From Pseudomonadota bacterium (GTDB taxonomy: Bacteria > Pseudomonadota > Alphaproteobacteria > Rickettsiales > SXRF01): 47,948 nucleotides of DNA. The position numbers and the translations under genes are program-made. Positions 18,886 through 29,602 of this stretch are shown piece after piece; the first letter of the stretch is position 1; every line of letters begins with the position of its first letter. The DNA lies in NCBI GenBank assembly GCA_028873525.1, contig JAGWIM010000005.1, positions 1 to 47,948 of the forward strand. The letters run 5' to 3'. The notes under the pieces are model-generated. The model had not been told where the DNA came from. It did not search any database and saw only the letters and a list, made by a program, of their open reading frames with translations.

Positions 18886-19026
18886 AACGAAAAATTCGAC
18901 ACCCCCCTCTCCCGCTGCACTTCGCTGACGCGAAGCGGCGGCTTTCCTTTCCCGCAGGCGGGAAAGGGGCAGAGAGCGGGTGGAAGAGGGCGCTTTGCGC
19001 CCGAATGTTCATGTCAAATTTTCGTT
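18886..19026. mobile_element. MITE-like nested palindrome with terminal inverted repeats
   Basis: The ends AACGAAAAATTCGACA (18886-18901) and TGTCAAATTTTCGTT (19012-19026) are imperfect inverted repeats. Inside are several hairpins: CTTCGCTGACGCGAAG, CCTTTCCCGCAGGCGGGAAAGG (split here as CCTTTCCCGC / GCGGGAAAGG), GGGCGC-TTT-GCGCCC, and outer CCCGCT/AGCGGG arms. No reading frame is supported. The size of about 141 bp and nested structure fit a non-autonomous element; no clear target duplication is visible. Confidence 0.55.
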
Positions 19027-19221
19027 AAGCGCCATCCGCGCCAGCCTGGCAGAATTTTTAGAGCGTTTTCACTTTACTCCGCCATCGCCCGGATTGCGTG
19101 AGCGATTCCAGGGTAGGGTGATCCAGTAAAAAACTGAATTGCCATTGAATTTTGCAAAAGAAAAATTCGGAAGATGACAGGAACGTGGCATAGGATTAAA
19201 GCAAAAATGCTCTGGGATGGA

Positions 19222-19818
19222 TCAGGCATGCCCGACTTGCGGCGAGTAATGTCCCATGTCAATGCCAAGCGTGGAGAGCGCGACGTTCCATTTGGTCTGG
19301 TTGTCGGTATCAAACAGCAACTGCGGGCTGGCCGGAACGACAATCCAGCTTCCTCCTTCGATCTCGGTTTCCAGTTGCCTGGGCGCCCAGCCGGCATAAC
19401 CCAGCACCAGCATTCCCTGCGCCGGTCCCTTGCCGGCGGCCAGCGCCTGCAGAATTGCCAGGCTGGCGGTGACGGCGATGCCGCCTCCCGCCACCATGCT
19501 CTCACCGCAGGTGTAATCGGCGCTGTGGACGACAAAGCCGCGGTTGGCCTCGACCGGGCCTCCGAAATGCACCGGCAGGCAGCATGGCGGGCCATCGCCC
19601 GTGATGTGCAGTTGCTTAAGGATGTCGTCCAGGTGAATATTGTTGACCGGGTAATTGACGATGATACCCATTGCGCCAGATTCGTTATGTGCGCATAGGT
19701 AAATCACCGAATGATCAAAGCACGTCCCTTGCACGACCGGCGTTGCAATCAGCAGATGCCCGGCCAGCGATCCGGCATTTTCCTGCGAAGCTGGGGGAAG
19801 TGTGATCGTATCAGGCAT
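19222..19818 (-). CDS. algH: UPF0301 protein YqgE/AlgH
   Basis: 198 residues. Matches the YqgE/AlgH family throughout: the N-terminal AGHLLIATPVVQGTCFDHSVIYLCAHNESGAMG segment (conserved in two parts), NYPVNN, the VHFGGPVEANRGFVVHS stretch and the C-terminal LGYAGWAPRQLETEI. The molecular role is not settled; in Pseudomonas the gene was linked to alginate regulation. Only 18 bp separate its start from the stop of the ygfZ-like gene on the same strand, so they are probably co-transcribed. Confidence 0.92.
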   Translation of the reverse strand: MPDTITLPPASQENAGSLAGHLLIATPVVQGTCFDHSVIYLCAHNESGAMGIIVNYPVNNIHLDDILKQLHITGDGPPCCLPVHFGGPVEANRGFVVHSADYTCGESMVAGGGIAVTASLAILQALAAGKGPAQGMLVLGYAGWAPRQLETEIEGGSWIVVPASPQLLFDTDNQTKWNVALSTLGIDMGHYSPQVGHA

Positions 19819-19836
19819 ATACGGATTATACCGCAG

Positions 19837-20718
19837 TCAGCCTTCCACCGCCAGCGCTTTCGGCGGATGCGTAACCCATTGCGGCAGTGACGCTTTGAGC
19901 GCCATATGTCCGCAATGGAACTCCATATCGCCGGCGTCTGCTTTCTGGACGGCCTCGACGCGCAGTAATGCCAGCCCGACATTATCCAGGCTGGAGCGCA
20001 TTTCTCCGGCGATGGCGCCTTCCAGCGTTACCGGCGTGCCCGGCGGCGGCAGGTTGCCGCTTGCCGCGCGCACGCGGTAGATGAACCGGCGCACCTGGCC
20101 GCGGTGCTTGCTGCGCGCCGTAACTTCCTGGCCGACATAGCAGCCCTTGGCGAAATCGACGCCATGCAAATCCTCGAAGCCGAATTCCAGCAGCAGCGAT
20201 TTACCGGGGATCATGTCGCGCGCGCCGTCCGGCACGCCGAGATTAAGGCGCGTCCGGTCGCAGGCTTTTTCATCGGAAGGCTCCATTCCCGCCGCCGCGC
20301 AGGCTTTTTCGATAGCTGCCGCTGTACCCACCATGCGCCAGCCCAATGCCGGCAACCGCGGATCGGAAAAATATTGTTCTCCAATTCCCTGATTCCCCGA
20401 TTCTGCAATTCTCCACGCCGCCGCCACGCTTATCTGCGGCATTGCCTCCACCATCACCTTTGAGCGCAATATGTACATGGCAAGGCGTTGCAGCAGCGCC
20501 GGAAGCTGCGCCTTGTCGGAGTCAATAAGAATGACATCGCCGCTTTTAATCAGGAAAAAATCATGCAGGAATTTTCCCTGCGGCGACAGCAGCGCCGCAT
20601 ACACTGCCCGGTGTTCCGCCAGTTGGCGCACGTCATTGCTGACCAGTCCCTGCAGAAAATCGAACCGGTCGTTCCCGGAAACGGAAATCACGCCGCGTTT
20701 TGGAAGAACCGCATACAT
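19837..20718 (-). CDS. ygfZ: YgfZ/GcvT-fold protein for iron-sulfur cluster assembly
   Basis: 293 residues. The family signature KGCYVGQEVTAR starts at residue 191, with the cysteine thought to be functional. These tetrahydrofolate-binding proteins help assemble or repair particular Fe-S enzymes. The N-terminal domain FDFLQGLVSNDV and the later RRFIYRVRA segment fit the GcvT-like fold. Residues about 103-115 (RIAESGNQGIGEQ) are coded by a degenerate 8-nt repeat array at 20377-20414 and have no clear counterpart in the family, suggesting an in-frame insertion just before the conserved DPRL segment. Upstream of algH on the same strand. Confidence 0.88.
   Translation of the reverse strand: MYAVLPKRGVISVSGNDRFDFLQGLVSNDVRQLAEHRAVYAALLSPQGKFLHDFFLIKSGDVILIDSDKAQLPALLQRLAMYILRSKVMVEAMPQISVAAAWRIAESGNQGIGEQYFSDPRLPALGWRMVGTAAAIEKACAAAGMEPSDEKACDRTRLNLGVPDGARDMIPGKSLLLEFGFEDLHGVDFAKGCYVGQEVTARSKHRGQVRRFIYRVRAASGNLPPPGTPVTLEGAIAGEMRSSLDNVGLALLRVEAVQKADAGDMEFHCGHMALKASLPQWVTHPPKALAVEG
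20377..20414. repeat. Degenerate octamer array inside ygfZ
   Basis: On the minus strand the segment reads GGAGAATT, GCAGAATC, GGGGAATC, AGGGAATT, GGAGAACA. Five variants of one 8-nt unit lie in frame within the gene. Confidence 0.7.
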
Positions 20719-20769
20719 GAGCGATATGTAAGGAATAAAGCAAGGAAATACAAGCGCCGGCGGATGGCT

Positions 20770-21369
20770 TCAGAACCATTCCTTTTTCGGCGCGTTCGGG
20801 TCGATGACGGGTTTTCTGTCCTGCTGATGCACTGCTCTTAAAATGCGTTCCAGATCGTGCTGGCCGTGCGCGTACTCGGCTTTAACATTGGCGGCATTGG
20901 CCGCCTCGCCCTTTTCCTTCCAGGTTGCTGCCACGATCTTGCCGCCCGGCGTCAGGAAGATCGGTGTCGGCAACTCCGTCAGGTCGCGCGGATAGAGCAC
21001 GGCGGAAATCATCGTAAACTGCTGACGATGCCGCAGTATGACCGCCGTGTAGGGAGACTGCCCCTTGGCGCCGGTGATGTATTGCTCCACATAAAATTCG
21101 GCCGGGTTGTCTGAGGACAATGCAAACACCACGCAGTCATCGCTGCGGGAATCCTTGAACAGCTCGGTTTCATCAGCGTCGATAATGATGTAGCTGTCCG
21201 GCGGCAATACGATGTTATAGGCATGTTCCCGCAGCGACAGTTTGCCGCGCATGGGCTTGCCATCCCGACTTTTAAGCAGCCAGTGCCCCGGCTCGCGGGG
21301 GTCGGGTTGCGCGTCGATGACGGTGACGGTTTCGACGCCGCCCGCATACGTGGTTATCGTATCGCTCAT
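20770..21369 (-). CDS. Conserved-looking protein of unknown function
   Basis: 199 residues, no family recognised. No signal peptide or membrane segment. The first two thirds look beta-rich (VTVIDAQPDPREPGHWLLKS, YNIVLPPDSYIIIDADETEL), ending in a charged helical region (AEYAHGQHDLERILRAVHQQ). Reading frame, length and codon use resemble neighbouring genes, so I take it as real. It follows the coxF-like gene on the same strand, where many alphaproteobacteria carry ctaG (Cox11), but it shows none of the Cox11 cysteine motifs. Confidence 0.7.
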   Translation of the reverse strand: MSDTITTYAGGVETVTVIDAQPDPREPGHWLLKSRDGKPMRGKLSLREHAYNIVLPPDSYIIIDADETELFKDSRSDDCVVFALSSDNPAEFYVEQYITGAKGQSPYTAVILRHRQQFTMISAVLYPRDLTELPTPIFLTPGGKIVAATWKEKGEAANAANVKAEYAHGQHDLERILRAVHQQDRKPVIDPNAPKKEWF

Positions 21370-21460
21370 GGATATGCCAGCCCCACCCGGGTCGCCCTAC
21401 GCGAACCGCCCTCGCCCACAACCGGGGAAGAAAAATACATCGTTATTTTATTTACCCGTT

Positions 21461-21577
21461 TCAAAACCCCATGCGCATCAGCGCCACCGCATAGACCAGA
21501 AGAATCAGCGCCACCAGCGCGAGCGACAGGGCGACGTTCTTGCGCTTCTGCGCTTGATGGAGGCCGCCGGGAGGCAA
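21461..21577 (-). CDS. CoxF-like small membrane protein
   Basis: 38 residues from a TTG at 21577. After a short polar start (PPGGLHQAQKRKN) there is a single membrane helix, VALSLALVALILLVYAVAL, ending MRMGF. This layout, a basic KRKN followed by one helix, and its position just after ctaB match the small CoxF-type proteins found between ctaB and ctaG in alphaproteobacterial cox operons. AGGA lies 3-4 nt before the TTG. Its start overlaps no other gene but lies only 4 nt past the preceding stop. Start codon choice is uncertain. Confidence 0.6.
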   Translation of the reverse strand: MPPGGLHQAQKRKNVALSLALVALILLVYAVALMRMGF

Positions 21578-21581
21578 TGTC

Positions 21582-21740
21582 CTACTGCTGAGGTTTGTTG
21601 CGGCGGGTAAAATCCAGCAGCAACAGCAACAGCAACGTGAACAGGCTGCCCAGCACGAAGCTGGCGCCCATCAGGTAAACGGTGCTTTGCGTGACTTGCA
21701 GCAAAGTATGGGCATTTTCAGGAGTAAGGTGTTTTTCCAT
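21582..21740 (-). CDS. Small single-helix membrane protein in the cox cluster
   Basis: 52 residues, starting at ATG 21740 and ending TAG at 21582-21584. It has a soluble N-terminus (EKHLTPENAHTLLQVTQST) and one hydrophobic helix (FVLGSLFTLLLLLLLDF) followed by a basic TRRNKPQQ, predicting a cytoplasmic C-terminus. It lies 30 nt after ctaB and 4 nt before the coxF-like gene, on the same strand, which supports a role near cytochrome oxidase assembly. No family recognised. Confidence 0.6.
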   Translation of the reverse strand: MEKHLTPENAHTLLQVTQSTVYLMGASFVLGSLFTLLLLLLLDFTRRNKPQQ

Positions 21741-21770
21741 AAGCAATCCTTTATGTATGATACGTGTACG

Positions 21771-22691
21771 CTACTGCATGGCGTGCGTCCACCACCCATC
21801 CAGCACCATGGCGACGAATAGCATAAACAGGTAATAAATGGAAAAGGCAAATGCTTTGCGCGGCCAGGTATCGGTTGCGTCGTGCAAAACTTTTCGCATA
21901 TGATGCAGGAATGTCACATCCAGCAGTGCTGCGACCACCGCATAAGGCGCCCCGGCCAGGTGCAAAAGCGGCGGAAGTAACGTTACCGCCGTCAGCAGCC
22001 ATGTATAAAACATCATCTGCCGCTTGGTGCTATCGCTGCCTGCCACCACCGGCATCATCGGCACGCCGGCGCGCGTGTAATCTTCGTTTTTATAGAGCGC
22101 CAGCGCCCAGAAATGCGGCGGCGTCCACAAAAAAATGATGACGAACAACAGCAATGGCATCAGCGATACGCCGCCGGTGACCGCCGCCCAGCCAATCATC
22201 GGCGGAAATGCGCCCGCCGCGCCGCCGATGACGATATTCTGCGGCGTACGGCGCTTGAGCCACATCGTATAGACGACGACATAAAAAAAAATGGCGAAGG
22301 CGAGAATCAAGGCCGCCAGCCAGTTAGTGCCCAACCCCATCAGCATCACCGAGAAGGCGGCCAGGAACAGGCCGAACGCCAGCGCATCGTCGGGCGCGAT
22401 GCGGCCTGCGGGAATCGGGCGTTTTTTCGTGCGCGTCATGATGGCGTCGATGTCGCGGTCGTACCACATGTTCATTGCCGCACCCGCGCCGGAACCCAAA
22501 GCGATACACAAAAGCGTAATGAATTGCTGCAACGGATTGAGATGCCCCGGCGCCAGCAGCATTCCAGATAAGCCCGTAAACACCACCAGCGACATCACGC
22601 CGGGTTTCATAAGAGAGATGAAGTCGCGAACCGAGGACTCGAGAACTCGATGGTTCGATGATTGGATTAAAGCAGGTGCGGTCATACTCAT
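21771..22691 (-). CDS. ctaB: Protohaem IX farnesyltransferase (haem O synthase)
   Basis: 306 residues. A polytopic inner-membrane prenyltransferase that attaches a farnesyl group to haem b, giving haem O for cytochrome oxidase. The first prenyl-diphosphate motif is N74MWYDRDID82, followed by RTKKRPIPAGR; the second conserved loop reads DYTRAGVPMMPVVAGSDSTKRQ (in two parts). About eight to nine membrane helices are evident. The N-terminal residues 9-22 are coded by a degenerate 8-nt repeat array and are not typical of the family. The ATG lies 3 nt after the stop of the HTH gene, so translation may be coupled to it although the two are functionally unrelated. Confidence 0.95.
   Translation of the reverse strand: MSMTAPALIQSSNHRVLESSVRDFISLMKPGVMSLVVFTGLSGMLLAPGHLNPLQQFITLLCIALGSGAGAAMNMWYDRDIDAIMTRTKKRPIPAGRIAPDDALAFGLFLAAFSVMLMGLGTNWLAALILAFAIFFYVVVYTMWLKRRTPQNIVIGGAAGAFPPMIGWAAVTGGVSLMPLLLFVIIFLWTPPHFWALALYKNEDYTRAGVPMMPVVAGSDSTKRQMMFYTWLLTAVTLLPPLLHLAGAPYAVVAALLDVTFLHHMRKVLHDATDTWPRKAFAFSIYYLFMLFVAMVLDGWWTHAMQ
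22628..22668. repeat. Degenerate octamer array in the start of ctaB
   Basis: On the minus strand: ATCCAATC, ATCGAACC, ATCGAGTT, CTCGAGTC, CTCGGTTC. Five variants of an 8-nt unit lie in frame in codons 9-22. Confidence 0.65.
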
Positions 22692-22694
22692 TCA

Positions 22695-23435
22695 TCAACC
22701 ACCAAATTCAAATCCGGTTACATTCGATTCATCGGCTTTATCAACTTTATCGGAACTTACGTCGCGCGATTTTTTTACATTAAGACTCCCTATGCGAGCA
22801 GAGGCTCTTGCATCTTGCAATATTGTAAAATCTTCCTCTGCCATCCTATCAGCCAGATTTTGATGTCCTAAATGATTATCATCATATTTTCCTAATGATC
22901 TATATTCATCTGCCAAAAGTTTCTTTGCAAGATTGATATAACCATCATTTTGCAAAGACATCACTGTATTTAAGAATTCTCTTGCTTGTTGCAGTTTTCC
23001 ACTGGGATCTTTTTTTTGTATTTCTGCACGCTTATCAAATTTTACCTGTGCAATTCCCAGAGCTTTAGCGTTTAATTCTAAATCTTCATCACTTAATTCA
23101 GTACCTGTTGAAATCTGTCCAAATTTTTTGCTTAATATTTCTGCTATATTAACTGCTGTTAAAGGAGTGGGGGGCATCTGTTGTATTTCTTCGTGCGGCT
23201 GCATAACTGCCATTTGCTTAATTGCCGCTGCATTAACCGGAATGCCAATTTTATTTAAACCATTGACAAGACTTAATGTTGTTGAATTATTAGGAGACGC
23301 ACCCTGACGCAATATACGGCTAAGGGTAGCCCTACCAATTTCAGAGCTTTCCGCAAAATCTTCCTGACTTAACCCTTTTTCAGCAAGGCCCTGGGCTAAA
23401 AAAGCCCCTAGTTTATTTTTATAAGACTTAGCCAT
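22695..23435 (-). CDS. HTH (XRE-like) DNA-binding protein linked to brnTA
   Basis: 246 residues. An N-terminal helix-turn-helix is visible at about residues 10-60 (LAQGLAEKGLSQEDFAESSE followed by IGRATLSRILRQG). The rest is a charged, largely helical region of unknown fold (DEDLELNAKALGIAQVKFDK, FLNTVMSLQNDGYINLAKKL). It is notably AT-rich compared with cox genes on either side. AAGGAA precedes its ATG and the gene starts 10 nt after the brnA stop, so brnT-brnA-HTH look like one transcription unit. It may regulate the toxin-antitoxin pair or belong to the same mobile cassette; both are inference. Confidence 0.75.
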   Translation of the reverse strand: MAKSYKNKLGAFLAQGLAEKGLSQEDFAESSEIGRATLSRILRQGASPNNSTTLSLVNGLNKIGIPVNAAAIKQMAVMQPHEEIQQMPPTPLTAVNIAEILSKKFGQISTGTELSDEDLELNAKALGIAQVKFDKRAEIQKKDPSGKLQQAREFLNTVMSLQNDGYINLAKKLLADEYRSLGKYDDNHLGHQNLADRMAEEDFTILQDARASARIGSLNVKKSRDVSSDKVDKADESNVTGFEFGG

Positions 23436-23445
23436 TTATATTTCC

Positions 23446-23721
23446 TTACTCGCTTAACCCCATCGCGGCGCGTAGCAGGGCATTTATGCGGGACTGCCAG
23501 CCGCTGCCGCTGGCGCGCAGCAGGGAAAGAATATCGCGGTCCAGGCTGATGCTGACTACAGCCTTGGTGCGCCCGGCAGGACGCCCGCGCCGCTTGCGCT
23601 CCTTCTCGAACTTAGCGATAAATTCCGGGTCGGTTTCCCGCAACGGACGCATTCCCCGGATGTCTTCGCGCGTCAATTCACGCACGTCCCCGTCCTTAGT
23701 CGTCAAATATCTCTTCTTCAT
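23446..23721 (-). CDS. brnA: BrnA-type antitoxin
   Basis: 91 residues from ATG 23721 (MKKRYLTTKDGDV). Matches BrnA: LTREDIRGMRPLRETDPEF at the front, a basic RKRRGRPAGRTKAVVSISLD linker (one residue over in the genome) leading to a ribbon-helix-helix domain, and the family ending GSGWQSRINALLRAAMG. BrnA neutralises BrnT and usually represses its own operon. Its start overlaps the end of brnT by 26 nt, implying translational coupling. Longer upstream extensions of the frame overlap brnT and are not credible. Confidence 0.9.
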   Translation of the reverse strand: MKKRYLTTKDGDVRELTREDIRGMRPLRETDPEFIAKFEKERKRRGRPAGRTKAVVSISLDRDILSLLRASGSGWQSRINALLRAAMGLSE

Positions 23722-23971
23722 AATACCCCCTCTCTTTTCTGCTCGCCTTGCGTAGGCTGATAATACGCCTCGCACCGTCCCGCTCAGTATAGGCGCAGGA
23801 ATACAATTGGCCTCCGATATACACCAAAGCCACGTATCGAACCTCGCCATAATTCCTGCGGGCATCAGTGCGCTGGACAGCTTTCCCCCAGTCCAACTCC
23901 CAGACCGTCTCGAAATCTACACCATGCTTAGCAAGATTACGGCGGCGTTTGGCTTCGTCCCACTCGAACAT
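23696..23971 (-). CDS. brnT: BrnT-type ribonuclease toxin
   Basis: 91 residues. The BrnT pattern is clear: FEWDEAKRRRNLAKHGVDFE at the start, then RYVALVYIGGQLYSCAYTER and the catalytic-region ending RRIISLRKASRKERGYYEE. BrnT is a RelE-like RNA endoribonuclease of type II toxin-antitoxin systems. It is the first gene of brnT-brnA-HTH, placed between coxA and ctaB. A TATAGCTATA palindrome lies 12-21 nt upstream of the ATG. Confidence 0.92.
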   Translation of the reverse strand: MFEWDEAKRRRNLAKHGVDFETVWELDWGKAVQRTDARRNYGEVRYVALVYIGGQLYSCAYTERDGARRIISLRKASRKERGYYEEEIFDD

Positions 23972-23982
23972 GCACTATTAAA

Positions 23983-23992
23983 TATAGCTATA
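23983..23992. promoter_or_regulatory. Candidate brnTA promoter/operator palindrome
   Basis: TATAGCTATA is a perfect 10-bp palindrome in an AT-rich tract 12-21 nt upstream of the brnT start. It could be both the -10 region and the site for autorepression by BrnA. The coxA stop lies 30 nt further on, so the module has its own promoter region of only about 50 bp. Confidence 0.45.
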
Positions 23993-24021
23993 AAAAATCA
24001 TGCTGTCAACCGGCGACAAGC

Positions 24022-26468
<2,447 letters not shown>

Positions 26469-26558
26469 TATGTTGTGACGCGGATAATGATGTGCTTTGT
26501 AATCCGTCCTTACCCGATGTGCAATATTTTTTCCGTCTCCCAGCGATAGTTTATCCGA

Positions 26559-27266
26559 TTACATCTTTCTCGCCAATGTCAGCACGTTGACGCTCGTCGT
26601 TTCCGCTTTGAGCAATGCCCTGGTGCATTCGCTGAGGGTGGCCGAGGTGGTCATCACGTCGTCAACCAGCAACACCGATTTTCCCTTGAGTTTCGCCGCG
26701 CTGCGCGGTGTCACGGCAAAGGCGCCGCGCACATTGTCCCGCCGCTGCCTCCGCGTCAAGCCCGGTTGCGGCCGGGTGGCGCGGATGCGCTTCAGCCCGT
26801 CCGGCAGCAGCGGCAGCTTGGAGTGATTCGAGAGCGCGCGAGCCAGCAGCGCCGCCTGATTATACCGGCGCCCGACGAACCGCCAGTAGGCAAGCGGCAC
26901 CGGCACAATAACATCGCTCGAACCGACCAGTTCACGCCCGAATTTCGACAGCCAGCCGCCATAAACGGCGGCCAGTTGCGTCTGGTCGGCGTATTTGAGC
27001 TTGGTGACGAGCTGGCGGCTGGCCTCATCATAGCGGAACACGGCGCGGGCGCGCGAAAAGGGTGGCCGATCGCGCAGGCAGTCGCCGCACAACGCATCCA
27101 CCCCCAGCGCGAAATCGAACGGCAGGCCGCACGCCGCGCAATAGGGATCGGTGATGAATTTTATCTGGCTCCAGCAGGCAAGGCACAGCGCGCCGTGCGC
27201 CGGCACCTGTGCATTGCAGCTCAGGCATTGCGGCGGGAAGATGAGGTTGAGAAGGTGCGTTTTCAT
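26559..27266 (-). CDS. comF: ComF-family phosphoribosyltransferase-like protein
   Basis: 235 residues from ATG 27266 (MKTHLLNLIFPPQCLSC). A zinc-ribbon-like N-terminus carries CLSC, CLAC, CAAC and CGDC pairs; the C-terminal domain has the phosphoribosyltransferase loop VLLVDDVMTTSAT near residue 203 and the ComF RRYNQAALLARALS and RPQPGLTRRQRRDNV segments. ComF proteins take part in uptake or processing of transforming DNA in competent bacteria; in alphaproteobacteria the role is unproved. An ATG one codon upstream is equally possible; a longer N-terminus would be coded by a repeat hairpin (KIPAFAGM) and is probably not native. Confidence 0.9.
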   Translation of the reverse strand: MKTHLLNLIFPPQCLSCNAQVPAHGALCLACWSQIKFITDPYCAACGLPFDFALGVDALCGDCLRDRPPFSRARAVFRYDEASRQLVTKLKYADQTQLAAVYGGWLSKFGRELVGSSDVIVPVPLAYWRFVGRRYNQAALLARALSNHSKLPLLPDGLKRIRATRPQPGLTRRQRRDNVRGAFAVTPRSAAKLKGKSVLLVDDVMTTSATLSECTRALLKAETTSVNVLTLARKM

Positions 27267-27267
27267 C

Positions 27268-27287
27268 ATTCCTGCAAACGCAGGAAT
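27268..27287. repeat. Half-REP hairpin at the comF start
   Basis: ATTCCTGC-AAAC-GCAGGAAT, followed on the plus strand by T-rich sequence. It touches the comF initiation codons. Read through on the minus strand it gives the peptide IPAFAGM, typical of translated REP-like elements. Confidence 0.65.
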
Positions 27288-27382
27288 TTTTTCAAATATA
27301 TCCCTACGCATATGAAGGATATGTCATGCAGGGCAGGACGGCTTCGTTGAGCGTCTGCACCGTCCCCTCCATATGGATTTTC

Positions 27383-28429
<1,047 letters not shown>

Positions 28430-28548
28430 TCAATAAAATTGAGCCGCGAAATCTAGCGTATTTCCCCACTCTTATCTACCATTTTCTTTGTAAAATAATG
28501 CAAAAATAGCGCTTTTCCGTCACTTAAAACATGGAATTGATTAATATA

Positions 28549-28764
28549 CCCGGGCGGCATTCCCGGATTAGCGCAGCAGCGCCGCGCCCGCGTATGTTGG
28601 TCAGGTTGCGGCCACACGCATTGCCGCGATAGCGGCGCTTGCCTTTGGTTTTGCCGTTCCGGCAGCGGTCGTGGCTTCCACACCGGGTGCGGTACATAAA
28701 CCCTCCCCGGCTGGCGGAGGTTCTACCGTCTCGTAGCGGGGGGGGGTGATACCCGGGAATGCCC
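28549..28764 (-). mobile_element. Decayed insertion-sequence remnant with inverted ends
   Basis: The segment is bounded by imperfect inverted repeats: GGGCGGCATTCCCGG near 28553-28567 and CCGGGAATGCCC near 28753-28764. On the minus strand from 28697 a short frame reads CGSHDRCRNGKTKGKRRYRG then NACGRNLTN, closely resembling the zinc-ribbon start of IS1-like transposases (C-x2-C, KNGK..GKQRYRC, CG), but two of the four zinc cysteines are replaced by Arg and Gly and no catalytic domain follows. It appears to be a dead fragment or a non-autonomous derivative. The flanking 28403-28548 holds nothing that I can identify. Confidence 0.5.
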
Positions 28765-28774
28765 ATATTGAAAA

Positions 28775-28849
28775 TGGTGCCGCTTGTGTGATTCGAACAC
28801 ACGACCTACCGCTTACAAGGCGGTTGCTCTACCCCTGAGCTAAAGCGGC
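28775..28849 (-). tRNA. tRNA-Thr (anticodon UGU)
   Basis: The minus strand starts GCCGCTTTAGCTCAGGGG and ends AAGCGGCACCA. The 7-bp acceptor stem GCCGCTT/AAGCGGC is perfect, the anticodon arm is ACCGC-CTTGTAA-GCGGT with anticodon TGT (threonine, codon ACA), and the T arm is TGTGT-GTTCGAATC-ACACA style. The 3' CCA is encoded. Confidence 0.96.
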
Positions 28850-29065
28850 GCGTTAGAAACGTGACCAATCTTAAAGGGTAGGGGAAAGCGGGTGAACAAT
28901 CAACGCCCTTTTGGAAAGCGGGATCACCACCTCAATCTCCGGAAATCATGGAGTGGCGGGGCATCGATAAAACGGACGGGAAACTTCCATTAATTCAAAA
29001 AACAAAAGGAGACAGGAAGCGGCCGGCCGGTGTTGTAGAACGGTACACGGCGCGGATCGCCAAAC

Positions 29066-29602
29066 TTAAATCCCATCTTTCCCCCGGATCATCGCCGCAA
29101 TACCGGTGCGGCAAATCTCCACCAGTCCCAGCGGGCGCATCAGCTCGATGAACTCGTCGAGCTTCGCCGATTCTCCGGTCAACTCGAAGACAAAGGATTC
29201 GGCCGTCGAGTCCACCACGCGCGCGCGGAAAATGTCGGCGATTTTGAGCGCCTCGACGCGCTCCTTGCCGTCGCCCGCCACCTTGACCAGCGCCAGTTCG
29301 CGCTCGACATGCGCGCCTTCGACGGTGAGGTCGTGCACCTTATAGACCGGCACCATTTTTTCCAGCAGCTTTTTTATCTGCTCGATGACGGCCTCGGTGC
29401 CGGAGGTGACGACGGTGATGCGCGAGCGCTTGCGGTCGTGCTCGACCTCGGCTACCGTCAGCGACTCGATGTTGTAGCCGCGCCCGGAAAACAGCCCGAT
29501 GACGCGCGCCAGCACGCCGAACTCGTTATCCACCAAAACCGCCAGCGTATGCCGCCGCGCCGCCGCTTTCCGCGCCGGTATGTCGTAGACGATGTCTTTC
29601 AT
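29066..29602 (-). CDS. ilvH: Acetolactate synthase small (regulatory) subunit
   Basis: 178 residues from ATG 29602. The N-terminal ACT domain reads HTLAVLVDNEFGVLARVIGLF with SGRGYNIESLTVAEVE, the valine-feedback site of the family; the second ACT-like half (ERELALVKVAGDGKERVEAL onward) activates the catalytic subunit. It should pair with IlvB encoded upstream. Its ATG overlaps the stop of the unknown 467-residue gene by the 4-nt ATGA, which in turn overlaps ilvB, so the normal ilvB-ilvH junction is interrupted by one gene while coupling is preserved. Confidence 0.95.
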   Translation of the reverse strand: MKDIVYDIPARKAAARRHTLAVLVDNEFGVLARVIGLFSGRGYNIESLTVAEVEHDRKRSRITVVTSGTEAVIEQIKKLLEKMVPVYKVHDLTVEGAHVERELALVKVAGDGKERVEALKIADIFRARVVDSTAESFVFELTGESAKLDEFIELMRPLGLVEICRTGIAAMIRGKDGI

